Below are positions 24,151 to 34,088 of a stretch of 64,000 bases of DNA, piece after piece. The first letter of the stretch is position 1; each line of letters opens with the position of its first letter. Below the pieces are notes generated by a model. The model did no database searches and had not been told where the DNA came from. It saw only the letters and a list, made by a program, of their open reading frames with translations. Where the stretch lies: positions 5,189,182 to 5,253,181 of the forward strand of contig JAJHZJ010000808.1 in assembly GCA_023548195.1 (NCBI GenBank), given 5' to 3'. This DNA is from Bettongia penicillata ogilbyi (taxonomy: Eukaryota > Chordata > Mammalia > Diprotodontia > Potoroidae). Both the position numbers and the translations under genes were made by a program.

Positions 24151-24235
24151 GACTCTAGACTCGGTGAGTCTAGAGTCACTTAGTTACTAAATTACTTAGT
24201 AACTAAGTGACCACTGAGTCACTTAGTTACTAAAT
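24151..24235. repeat. Compound palindrome cluster
   Basis: Perfect 12-bp inverted repeat 24151-24162 / 24166-24177 with a 3-bp loop. It is followed at once by a perfect 16-bp inverted repeat 24175-24190 / 24196-24211 with a 5-bp loop. The 20-bp stretch 24173-24192 is repeated directly at 24216-24235. Confidence 0.9.
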
Positions 24236-24239
24236 CCAG

Positions 24240-24385
24240 TCAGTTTGTTATCACGGTGTCTCTCTTCTGCCCTCTCTTTTCACTGTACTCCAATGGTACA
24301 AGTTCCCATTATCACCAGCTTGGACTGCTGTTATATCCTCTTTACAGATCTTCCAGTCTCCCTCCCACCCTCCAATCCATCCTGT
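24240..24385 (+). repeat. L2 LINE, segment 2
   Basis: cagcttggactgctgttata and tctttacagatcttccagtc: the usual mid-3' L2 block. Confidence 0.6.
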
Positions 24386-24545
24386 GTCAGTTATGTAACC
24401 TCTCCCAGCCTCAGTTTCCTCATCTATAACATTTATTTAATGATGGTACCTACTTCATAGGGTGTTATTGTGAGGTTCAAATGTGATAATATAAGTGTAA
24501 GTACTTTGCAGAACCTTAGTGCACTATGTAAATGTTAGCTATTAT
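24386..24545 (+). repeat. MIR 3' part inside L2
   Basis: ccagcctcagtttcctcatc, tatt-rich break, catagggtgttattgtgagg, gtaaatgttagctattatta. Confidence 0.75.
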
Positions 24546-24770
24546 TATTAAGCAATATACCCCTCTCTTCATTAAGCTCCTGTACCAAATAAAGTGTAAG
24601 CTCTTTTGTTAGGTGTTCCTGTATCACACGCCTCTGCAGTCTAGGTCCACCCTTCCTTTCCAGTCTTACCTCTGACTACCATCCTCCATGCAGTTGGTGG
24701 TCTAGCCACATTGGACTATTCTCTGGCCCCTAAACAAGCTTTCCCTCTTGTGGAATCTGCCAGGATGTCT
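24546..24770 (+). repeat. L2 LINE, segment 3
   Basis: cttcattaagctcctgtacc, taaagtgtaagctcttttgt, aagctttccctcttgtggaa. Confidence 0.5.
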
Positions 24771-25009
24771 TTGCCATGAGGTTTTCAGGCCACGGCCAGA
24801 TGACAAATTTCAGGGTCATTTAGAACTGTAGTCACTGTGCTTCTGGGCAGTGTGTTTAGCTCAGAGACCATGGCACCCCTACTCAGCAGATGTGATTGGT
24901 TTCTAATTCCTAATATCACACTCAAGGAGAAATCAATCAGTCAGGAAACTTGAAGCTTCTAGCATGGAATAGAAGATTCTAGATATGAGAAATTCTAGAA
25001 AAGGGGGTT

Positions 25010-25250
25010 AGGGGGGTTAAGAGGTGCAGTAGATAGAGCACCAGGCCTGGAGCCAGGAAGAGCTGAGTTTAAATTTGGCCTCAGACACTCACTAGCTGTG
25101 TGACCCTGGGCAAGTCACTTCATCCTGTTTGCCTCAGTTTTCCCATCTGTGAAATGAGCTGGAGAAGGAAATGGCAGACCATTATGGTATTTTTGCCAAG
25201 AACACCTCAAATGGGGTCACAAAGAGTCAGACAGGGATGAACAGTGGATG
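25010..25250 (+). repeat. MAR1 SINE
   Basis: gaggtgcagtagatagagca, gtgaccctgggcaagtcact, ggagaaggaaatggcagacc, caaatggggtcacaaagagt. It ends just before a poly(G) run. Confidence 0.9.
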
Positions 25251-25263
25251 AAAGGATGAAAGC

Positions 25264-25288
25264 GGGGGGGGGGGGGGGGGCGGGGGGG
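25264..25288. repeat. Poly(G) tract
   Basis: 17 G, one C, then 7 G. It follows the 3' end of the MAR1 copy by about 14 bp. Confidence 0.95.
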
Positions 25289-25344
25289 AGGACAGAATGC
25301 ACAGACCAAGTGAGAGTTGGGGGCAAAACTAGAGAAATGAAATG

Positions 25345-25480
25345 AGATACAAAGAAAATGTTATTAAGCACTTACTGTGTTCCGGGTACTGTGCTAAGCA
25401 CTGAGGAGGCCAGTGTAAAATCTCTGTCTTCAGTGAGCTTATATTTTAATAAAGGAAGATGCCGTATATAAAGGATTGCT
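25345..25480 (-). repeat. L2 3' end, antisense
   Basis: ttattaagcacttactgtgt, actgtgctaagcactgagga, tcttcagtgagcttatattt. The related body may continue to about 25700. Confidence 0.7.
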
Positions 25481-25952
25481 GGCCAGGTAGAGGGGTATTT
25501 TAGACTGGTAAGTCATAGGGATGGTGAGTGGAGTCATAGGAAAATTTATTGAAATGTTCTATACTGTTTCCAGAGCTGTAGGTGCAAAAAAGGAAGGATA
25601 TGATCTTGGTAGCTCTGGGTGAGGCTAGTTATGGAAAACCCTTACCAATCAGGGCTCCAAGGCAGGAGCTGGAGAACCCTGGGAAGCTAGGCTGGCTGGC
25701 ACGAAGGTGGCAGCAGGGTGCAGGGAGCCTGTTGAATTAATAAAAAAAAGAAATCAGCTTTTTCCAATTTAACCAATTATATGTATTCAAAGAATTACAT
25801 GTATGCTAACTCAAATCACCATCCTTATCAGACTAGTTCTAGGGAGCTTAAGTGTTTGGCTCAACACCCCTCAGCTTGTGTAAGAGATGATGTTGAACTT
25901 TAGACATTCCAGACATCTAAAACCAGCGCTTTATCTACTACAGCATATGACT

Positions 25953-25956
<4 letters not shown>

Positions 25957-26001
<45 letters not shown>

Positions 26002-26034
26002 TATGAGAGAGAGAGAGAGAAAAAGAGAGAGAGA
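25957..26034. repeat. (TG)n(GA)n compound microsatellite
   Basis: About 38 bp of TG, a short tatgtgcgta bridge, then about 30 bp of GA. Confidence 0.95.
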
Positions 26035-26634
26035 AATGGGGGGGAAGAATGTATGTAATTAATCTCTTTAGAGAGGGACTGTTTAGTTTTTTGTCATTTT
26101 GCAACCGTTTGTGCTTAGCACAGTGGCTTATACATTTTAAAAATATTTAAATTATATTATGCATTTAAAAAATATTGGTTGAATGGAACACATCCAAATT
26201 TGGATTTGCAAAGTAGATTCTAATCATTTGACATGTAAATCTCTTAATTTTAAGATGTACATTCAGGTCTTATTAGATTAGTCACATCTTGCTGTTGTCC
26301 TTGTTACCTGTTCCGCTTAATTAGCAATCTTACTATTATTAACTCAGCCCTTACCTACACCAGCCCAGCAGGAGTCTCCAAAGGAGGATGTTTAGGCTAA
26401 AACCCTTTCCTCTGCACTCTGAGGAAAGTGTGTTTGTGCTTAGGAAATTAGCAGAATTCTGTCACACCTACTTTAGGCTATACTTAGTGTTGAGAAGTGA
26501 TGTTTGCTTTTTCTTGCATAGAATGAAAATCAAGAAAGCAGGCAAACGGTGGGTAAATTTGTTGTTCATATACTGGTCTTCTGATTTGAGCTCCGTGATT
26601 AATCACTGAAACCCTAATGCCATTGCAATGAGTT
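26035..26634. other. Unassigned intronic sequence
   Basis: No recognisable repeat or exon. Confidence 0.35.
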
Positions 26635-26712
26635 ATGCAGTGATTTAATGAACATTTATTGAACATTCTCTATTTAAAAAGGGCACTGTGGGATACAAAG
26701 ATCTACCAGCTA
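26635..26712 (-). repeat. L2 3'-end fragment, antisense
   Basis: aatgaacatttattgaacat, then ggcactgtgggatacaaag. Confidence 0.5.
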
Positions 26713-26911
26713 CCCCTCTGCTTCCCTCTAATCAGCCACCAAAGTGACATTCTTAAAGCATAAGTCTGACCGTATCATTCTCTTGCTCAGTAAACTCTAT
26801 ACCCTTGTTGCCTGTAGTATCAAATGCAATCTTTATTTAGCATTGCAAACCTTTGCAATCTGGTGTTACTTCTCTTTCTATCCTCATTATACATTCCTGA
26901 AGCACCTAAAT
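26713..26911 (+). repeat. L2 LINE, 5' side of a MIR insertion
   Basis: cattcttaaagcataagtct, cttgttgcctgtagtatcaa, acctttgcaatctggtgtta, ending at aattctgccc. Confidence 0.75.
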
Positions 26912-27180
26912 TCTGCCCAGTGGATAGAGTGCTGGGCCTGGAATTAGGAAAGCCTGAGTTAAAAATCTCGCCTTGTCCTCAGACGGTAGCTGTGTGACCA
27001 TGGGGAAGTCAGCTCATCTCTTTTTGCCTCAGTTTCCTCATCTGTAAAATAGGAATGGTAGTAGTATCTACCTCCCAGGGTTGTTAAGAGGATCATATGA
27101 GGTAATAATTGTAAAGCCCTTAGCGTAGTGCCTATCCTATAGTAAGCATTATGTAAATATTAGCTCTCATTCCTCTATAG
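26912..27180 (+). repeat. MIR, nearly full length, inside L2
   Basis: agtggatagagtgctgggcc, gtttcctcatctgtaaaata, ccagggttgttaagaggatc, catagtaagc-like terminus near 27150. Confidence 0.85.
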
Positions 27181-27345
27181 TTCAGCTAGATTGCCCTCAT
27201 TTGCTACTCATCAGTCAAAATATTCCATTTCCTTCTCTGTGCCTTTGTCTGTCCCCATGCTTAGAATGTACCCCTTCCTCAATTGGCCTCTTAGACTCTA
27301 GTGGCCTTCAAAGCTCAGTATAAATACTATCTTCAGGAAAAGATC
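27181..27345 (+). repeat. L2 LINE, 3' side of the MIR insertion
   Basis: ccatttccttctctgtgcct, gcttagaatgtaccccttcc, ggccttcaaagctcagtata: the L2 sequence that normally follows the segment ending at 26911. Confidence 0.7.
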
Positions 27346-27480
27346 CTATATGTACAAAAATACTTAAAGCAGCCCTTTTGGTGGTAGCAAAGAATTGAAA
27401 ATTGACACGATGCCTGTCAATTTGATTATATAAAATACGATCATTGGTTCTAGTTCAGTGGAAGTATGTAGAGCAAAATT
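27346..27480 (+). repeat. Possible L1 3' relic
   Basis: atacttaaagcagccctttt, ggtagcaaagaattgaaaat, cctgtcaatttgattatata resembles the marsupial L1 3'UTR in sense orientation. Confidence 0.4.
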
Positions 27481-27629
27481 TGAATAATGTGACCATTTCA
27501 TAGGCTTCATTATTCATACTAATTCGAAACTGACTGTAAAGCCGAGTATGGGAAATATCATCAAAGAGTATCTATTGTGGGGCTTCAAGGGATGCAAAGA
27601 TCTCTTTTTGTTGGTGTGATTGGTCAGTA

Positions 27630-27705
27630 GTCAATCAATAGACATGTATCCACCTGTGGCAGGCACTGTGCTTAGTCCCAGGGAAACAGAGAGTCCTTGC
27701 AAATT
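27630..27705 (-). repeat. L2 3'-end fragment, antisense
   Basis: atagacatgtatccacctgt, ggcaggcactgtgcttagtc. Confidence 0.5.
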
Positions 27706-28025
27706 TGTTTATGGATATATGAGGAAATTTGTTTATAATATGGCAAGGGTTTAATGAGACAGAGCAGAAAGAGTATAGAATAGGGTTTGGGTTGCAAAGG
27801 ATGGAGTTGGTTGAAGGTAAGAGTCCATGGGCAGAGGAAGGTCCACACTTAGAGCAGCAATTGTGAATATGGGAAGCAAAAAAAGGCACATGTTATCCTT
27901 AGGAGAATGGGAGGGCTGAATATATTTGTCTAACCAGCCCCAGCCTTCTTATGTCCTTAAGATAATATTGAGTAGAATTTAAATAGTTTCATGCTATAGG
28001 ATAATTTCCCCAGTTCTATACTTTC

Positions 28026-28214
28026 CAGTAGGGTTGGGGAATCTGTGGCCTTCTAGGTCCTTGTGGGGCAGTCTTTTGACGGAGTCCAAGTTTTACAGAA
28101 CATATCTTTTTATTAAGGAGATTTGTTCTGTGAAGTTTGGATTCAGTCAAAGGGCTGCACTTGAGGACCTAGAGGCCCACATATGGCCTCGAGGCTGCCC
28201 GTTCCCCACCCCTG
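28026..28214. mobile_element. hAT-like palindromic MITE (about 189 bp)
   Basis: Ends cag(ta)gggttggggaa and ttccccacccctg are inverted. The interior is also largely self-complementary (agtccaagttttacagaaca pairs with tgttctgtgaagtttggatt). This is a non-autonomous foldback DNA transposon. No clean 8-bp duplication seen. Confidence 0.7.
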
Positions 28215-28942
28215 TTCTAGAATTACCCCTTACATTGTCCTTTAGCCAATTCATAGACTTACTTCGCCACAGTAATCTTCAGCCACTTATTCAACAACTG
28301 TTTCTTACAAATATTTGGCCAGCTCTGGGAGCAAGCCTTTATATTCTCAGTCTTTTCCTCTTGCATTTATTTCTCTTTAGCTTTGGGTAAAGCTTTGTTT
28401 TTTTCTTCCTCTGTTAGATAAGCCCTCTGTTTTAGTAACCCCTTGTAATTGATCTCACAAACTCAAATGGCTGCAAGGAAACCCTCCAAAGATGGCCTTC
28501 CTGCTGTCCTTAATTGTCCCAAGACCAAGGACTTTGTGTGCAGGAAATCCTTCATTCTCACATCCTCACTCTTCCTCAATAATTTTCACTTCACTCTTAA
28601 TTCCTTCCATTCTTTTACTGGACAAGATGAAGGAAATAATTTTGTTCCCAATATTAGGGAACCCAGAGGAAAATCCCTTTCCCTGTTTTTCTGCTTTTCA
28701 AGACATACTGATTCCAAATGAAGTGATCAGGGGTCTTTTTCAATAAGCCAAAGTAAAGTGAACAGAGCAGTGATTTGTATTTGTGCTATCAGATGAACTG
28801 CTCCAAAAAGCTTTCTTTCTTCTTGACCAGTATCTGTAAGTGAGCTTTAAAGATCATTTCAGAAAGACTTTGTGTCCATCAGAATTTTCAGTAGATCCAT
28901 TTGGCTTTGATGGGGTCATCTGAACTTGCCTTCACTTACAAA
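28215..28942. other. Unassigned intronic sequence
   Basis: Overlapping short frames at 28449-28746 have no domain or splice support. Confidence 0.35.
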
Positions 28943-29204
28943 AGTGCAGTGGTGGTGGTGGTGGTGCAGTGGGTCAAGCTCTGGGCCTGGAGTCAGAATG
29001 GACCTGAGTTCAAATTTGACCTCAGGCACCTTACTAGCTGTGTGACCCTAGGCAAGTCACTTAACTCTGTTTGCCTCAGTTTTCTCATCTGCAAAATTAC
29101 CTATAGAAGGAAATGACAAATCACTCTAGTATCTTTGCCAAGAAAAGCCCCAGATGGGGTCACAAAAAATCAGACACTACTGAAATGGTTAAGCAACAAC
29201 ACAG
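28943..29204 (+). repeat. MAR1 SINE with (GTG)n in its head
   Basis: The head starts in a (ggt)n expansion, then gcctggagtcagaatggacc, gtgaccctaggcaagtcact, atctttgccaagaaaagccc. Confidence 0.85.
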
Positions 29205-30794
29205 AAGGCCTAAAACAGTTGTAATCCCTAAAAACTGAGTGACACCCAAAGTTCACTGAGCTTTCATGAAAACCTGAAAGAATTGAAAGAAGATTATTAG
29301 ACTCTTTTTTGGGGGCCACTGCCTGATTTTTGTTATGTTCCAGAGACATTCTAATACCATGGGTGCTAAGGAAGCCTTTTAAATACTTTAAATTGTGAAG
29401 AGTTTAGACTTTAAAAGCTCTTGGCGATACATTAGCACAAGTGACATCCCCCCACCCTGCTCCCACATGTTGTCCCTTTTACTTTGCATGGAAGTGATTA
29501 CCTCGTTTTTTAGAAACTCAAAGGAGTAAAGTCCCCAGACCTCAATAAGATGCTAATGAAATGAACATGTGCAGACCACAGTTCTTTTCCCTGACCTGGA
29601 ATATGATGGATTGTTCTGCAGTGCTGTTTAAATCAGTAGCATGTTTTTGGACAGTATGCAGAAAACTGACCTGTTTAGCATTTTGGCCCACATTACCAAA
29701 TGGTTGCAGCTTCAGGTTTGCAAAGTTAAGATTTGTCTGCTAAATAATTATAAACTACACTGTCAACTGGAGCATCTGGCTGATGAAGTGATAGAGTGCA
29801 AAGCATGCTGAAGTTTGTATGTAACATCCACATCTGCTTAGTGAACAATGTATCTAAGGGTCGTATGCTTGGCATCTGCGCTTTGTCCTTTATAATATTC
29901 TTTTCATGTTTTCTGGGTCCCAGTTGACTTTTTGTTTTATTTAGCCAAAAAAAGTGTGGGGATGTGGCAACTAAAATTAATTAGACTAGAAAATCTGGAA
30001 AATCTTTATTAGTAACTTGCATGATGAGAGAGAGAATTTTTTATGGGTAAAATACTTTTCAAGTGTTTAGTTTCCTTCTTGAGCAGTATATTTTTTCTAG
30101 GAGATGTTTTAAAAAAATGCTGACATCATGAAAGTCAAAAGATAGAGGAGGAAGAAGAATGAAAAATTCCATGTGTATCATTAGAGTGTTTGGTTTAGGG
30201 AAGGCAGATGCAATTCAAACATAAACTGGAAAATGCTTGGCATAGCATTGAAAAGGAAACTTAAGTCATCACTTGGTGCTGGATGCCTCTTGAAAAATTT
30301 GAACTTTTCTACTTAGTATCAACTCAAAAGGGAGCACAGGTTTTATACCAGTGACTAAAGACCACGGAGTAATTTACTTTTATTAACCTTGGAGTAAATA
30401 CCACTGTTTGCTGGCTTGTGGTTCGGTTCTCAAACATAAAAGAATGCTGTTTGGCTCCTGCTTTGCTTTTCCTCAAACTAATAGGCCTGGCAAAAGGCAG
30501 CATTTTTTCTCACTTGTAATTGTCCGGAAATTCAGAATGGGGCTTGTACTCTTCAAACAGAGTTAGTATTGAAATTCTAACTTCTCATATAAGTCATTGA
30601 ACATAGTCATAATAATAGCACATGTTGTGGATACATATTTAGAGTTTTGTGGTTTTGATGACCAGGGTTATTTGGATCATCAATATGATGAAATATATTG
30701 TAAGAATTTTTCAGGATGAGTTTTCAGAGGCAGGGTTTTTCCAGGCTGTCTCATACCATAGACAATAAAAGCCTCAAGCAGAGGAATTAATTTT
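29205..30794. other. Repeat-free intronic stretch
   Basis: About 1.6 kb without any recognisable transposon, unusual for this window. No exon supported. Confidence 0.4.
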
Positions 30795-30866
30795 TCTACA
30801 TGCACATCTTTGAATGCCTTGGTATAGTGCTAGGCACAGAGGAGGCACTTGGTAAGATTGATTTGA
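30795..30866 (+). repeat. L2 3'-end fragment
   Basis: ccttggtatagtgctaggca, cagaggaggcacttggtaag. Confidence 0.6.
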
Positions 30867-31072
30867 GTTTACCTCGTAATTCCTAGTCTGGCTGCAAAAG
30901 GACCAGGTTTCTATTCAAAGCTGTTAATTATAAGAACCAAATACAAAGGTCTTCAGAGTTTAAGAGTTTCAGATACTCAAATTTAAGGTCCATTTTCTTC
31001 TGCTAATAGTAGAACTATAGAAATTATAATAGCTGATATTTCATAACAGATTACAGGCAAAGGGGGTCTGAA

Positions 31073-31089
31073 AAAAACGTAATATTCTT
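31073..31089. repeat. L1 copy 1 target-site duplication, left
   Basis: The 17-bp aaaaacgtaatattctt is repeated exactly at 34072-34088. Confidence 0.9.
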
Positions 31090-31929
31090 TTTTTTTTTTT
31101 AAAATTTATTTATTTATTTAAATTTTTTACATTCATTTTCACAAATTTTTGGGTTCCAAATTTTCTCCCCTTTTCTCCCCTCCCCCCACCCCAAGCAATC
31201 TAATTTTCCCTATCTCCAATCTGCCCTCTCTTCTGTCATCTCTCCCTTCTCTTGTCTCCATCTTCTCTTTTCTCCTGTAGGGCCAGATGACTTTCTATTC
31301 CTCCTTAACTGTATGTCTTCTTTCCTAGTTGCAACAACAATACTAAATACTTGTTCCTAAAACTTTGAGTTCCAAATTCTCCTCATCCCTCCCTCCCCAC
31401 CCATTCCCTTTGGGACAGCAGGCAATACAATATAGGCCATATCTGTGTAGTTTTGCCAATGACCTCCCTGATAGTCGTGTTGTGTAAGACTAACTGGATT
31501 ACCATCCCTCCTAACCTGCCCCTCATTGTTTCTCTTCTGTCTTTTGATCCTGTCCCTCCCCAAGTGTTGACTTCAAATTGCTCCCCCCTCCCTTTGCCCT
31601 CCCTTCCATCATCCCCCCCAATATCTCCTTCTCCCCCACTTTCTTATACTGTAAGATAGGTTTTCATACCAAAATGAATGTGCATTTCACTCCTTCGTTT
31701 AGTCAAATGTGATGAGGGTAAACTTCTTGTTTTTGTTTGTTTTTTTTTTTTTTGTTTGTTTGTTTTTTCTCAGCTCTCCTCTTTTTCCCTCCACTAAGAA
31801 AAACTACCTGCCTCTTAAATGACATATAGTTACCCCCCTTCCCTTTCCCTCCCCCTACATTTCTCTCTCACCATTTACCCTAGTTTCTTTTAAGGTATGG
31901 TCCCATCCTATTCAGTTCAATCTGTGCTC

Positions 31930-31992
31930 TCTATCTCTGTATGTGTATGCATGTGTGTATGTGTGTGCATGCGTGTACATGTGTATGTGTGG
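31930..31992. repeat. TG-rich tract within L1 copy 1
   Basis: Alternating TG with TA/CA interruptions. The equivalent tract occurs in copies 2 and 3, so it belongs to the element. Confidence 0.85.
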
Positions 31993-32125
31993 TCCCACCA
32001 ACTACCCAGATACTGAAAAGTTTTAAGAGTTACAAATATTGTCTTTCCATGTAGGAATGTAAACAGTTCACTCATGGTAAGTCCCTTAAGACTTCTCTTT
32101 GCTGTTTACTTTTTCATGCTTCTTC

Positions 32126-33229
32126 TCATTCTTGTGTTTGAAAGTCAAATTTTCTTTTCAGCTCTGGTTTTTTCATCAAGAATGATTGAAAGTCCTCTGT
32201 TTCATTGAAAGACCATATTTTCCCTTGAAGTATTATACTCATTTTAGCTGGGTAGGTGATTCTTGGTTTGAGTCCTAGTTCCTTTGCCTTCTGGAATATC
32301 CTATTCCACGCCCTTTCGATCCCTTAATGTAGAAGCTGCTAGATCTTGGGTTATCCTGATTGTATTTCCACAGTACTGGAATTGTTTCTTTCTAGCTGCT
32401 TGTAAGATTTTTTTCCTTGAGCTGGGAGTTCTGGAATTTGGCCCACAATGTTCCTAGGAGTTTCTCTTTTTGGATCTCTTTCAGGTGGTGATCGATGGAT
32501 TCTTTCAATACTTATTTTGCCCTCTGGTTCTAGAATGTCAGGGCAGTTTTCCTTGATAATTTCATGGAAGATGATGTCTAGGCTCTTTTTTTGATCATGA
32601 CTTTCAGGTAGTCCCATAATTTTTAAATTGTCTCTCCTGGATCTATTTTCCAGGTCAGTTGTTTTTCCCATGAGATATTTCACATTCTCTTCCATTTTTT
32701 CGTTCTTTTGGTTTTGTTTGGTGATTTCTTGGTTTCTCATAAAGTCATTAGACTCCATCTGTTCCATTCTAATTTTGAGAGAGCTATTAAATTCAGTGAG
32801 CTTTTGAGCCTCTTTTTCCATTTGGCTCATTCTGCTTTTGAAAGCATTCTTCTCCTCATTGGCTTTTTGAACCTCCTTTGCTAATTGGGTGAGCCTATTT
32901 TTCAAGGTGTTAATTTCCTCAGCATTTTTTTGGGTCTCCTTTATCAAGGTATTGACCTGTTTTTCATACTTTTGTTGCATTTCTGACATTTCTCTTCCCA
33001 GTTTTTCCTCCACCTGTCTAACTTGCTTTTCAAAATCCTTTTTGAGCTCTTCCAGGGCCTGAGCCCACCCACCACCCCCCTGGGGTGTCTGGGGTACTGA
33101 GGCCCCGCCCTCCACGTCTTTCCCTGATGGCAAGGATACGTCCTCATCATCAGATCCAAAGGTTGGGATCATTTGCATTTGTTGGAAAAAACTCTCTAAA
33201 GTCTTATTTTTCTTCCCTTTTCTAGGCAT
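32126..33229 (-). pseudogene. L1 ORF1 (RNA-binding chaperone), copy 1, frameshifted near its C-terminus
   Basis: Starts at MPRKGKKNK (33229) and is open for 292 codons. Residues about 55-165 form a long heptad-rich coiled coil (KNRLTQLAKEVQKANEEKNA region), as in L1 ORF1p trimers. The RRM core follows with NRSRRDNLKIMGLPE, then IERIHRSPPERDPKRETPR, the conserved basic segment. Just after RNIV there is one extra C relative to copy 2 (gcccac versus gccac, near 32435), and a second extra base occurs near 32320 (gaaaggg). Beyond these the C-terminal domain continues in other frames to a TGA at 32126-32128. ORF1p binds L1 RNA and coats it in the ribonucleoprotein. Two single-base shifts make this copy non-functional, though mildly damaged. 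Confidence 0.9.
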
Positions 33230-34071
33230 TTTCCCAGCCAGTTACTTGACTTCTGAGATTCCTTTCCACCCCCTCCTGGATCCGCCCAGCTAGTGCTTGG
33301 CCTCTGAGATTTAAATGGGCTTTCCTCCTGCCGGCTGTCAATCAGTGAGCTTTAGTTCAGGTGCTGGGGTGGGGCCAGGGCTGCCCCCGAGACTCTGATC
33401 CCTCGGGGGGGCTTTATGCAGAGACTCTCAGGAATGGAGCGGGTGGGGGCGGGGTGGGGGGCCCGCCTCCCAATCTCAGCTCCCCTGGGGGTCCCGAGCA
33501 GAAGCCTTCAGCAACAGAGCGGGGTGGGGGCAGGGCCGTCTCCCAGGCTCAGCTCCGTCAGGTTTTATGCGGGAATCTTCCGTAATGAAGATCCTGCCTG
33601 CTGTTGGGGGATTCCTGAGTCCCGGTCCGCTGCCGCCTCAGCCGCCGCCCACACCTCCGCCTCCTCTTCCTGCTCCCGTCCCCGCCGCGCCGCTTCCTCC
33701 CGAGGGGGCCCGAGCCACGGAGTGCCCTGCTTCCCCTCTCCTTCAGCCCGGCCTCTCTCACTGACCTGCTTCTGTGGGCGGAGGGACTTTCCCGGCTGCT
33801 TCAGCTTCCGTCTCTGAAGCCTGCTCAGATCCGCTTCTCTGAGGCCTCGGCCAGGGCAGCGCTGGGGGTCGGGTTTACTCTCCGGGGCGCGCCGGACCCT
33901 GGGGACGGGTCCTCAGGGCTCCCTGGAACGGAAATCTCCTCCACTCTGCCTCTGCACACCTTGCACTCACCCAGAAGCTATGGGGGACTCTTTCTACACC
34001 AATTCCATGGGCTTTGGTTTCGGAGCTCGTAAACGTGCGTCCTTCTACTCCGCCATCTTGGCTCCGCCCCC
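33230..34071 (-). promoter_or_regulatory. L1 copy 1 CpG-rich 5'UTR/promoter with tandem units
   Basis: GC-rich with many retained CpGs, especially 33590-33900. On the + strand, 33361-33572 holds about three degenerate units of 65-75 bp, each with a (g)gagcgggtggggg-like block, a gcctcccaggctcagctcc-like block and an attached ttatgc/agaagc boundary. These resemble short promoter monomers. Confidence 0.65.
34051..34060 (-). promoter_or_regulatory. YY1 motif at the start of L1 copy 1
   Basis: CAAGATGGCG on the minus strand, about 12 nt inside the 5' end. This is the position where YY1 directs L1 transcription start in eutherian L1. Confidence 0.75.
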
Positions 34072-34088
34072 AAAAACGTAATATTCTT
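34072..34088. repeat. L1 copy 1 target-site duplication, right
   Basis: aaaaacgtaatattctt, identical to 31073-31089. Confidence 0.9.

Larger units (their letters stand above)
31090..34071 (-). mobile_element. ORF2-less L1 (half-L1-like), copy 1, 2982 bp
   Basis: On the minus strand the element runs 5'UTR (34071-33230), ORF1 (33229-32126), a purine-rich 3' region with a TG/CA tract (31930-31992), then an A/T-rich tail ending in A's at about 31090. The 5' terminus ggggcggagccaagatggcg matches the conserved L1 start, so the copy is not 5'-truncated, yet no ORF2 (endonuclease/reverse transcriptase) lies between ORF1 and the 3' end. The perfect 17-bp target-site duplication shows it inserted in this form by target-primed reverse transcription. 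Copies 2 and 3 share the arrangement. It lies antisense to LIMCH1. Confidence 0.9.

Noticed and set aside
32351..33229. 292-codon antisense frame as a host protein gene
   Set aside because: It is L1 ORF1: coiled coil, RSRRDNLKIMGLPE segment, L1 5'UTR upstream, target-site duplications and a paralogue at 55.7-56.8 kb.
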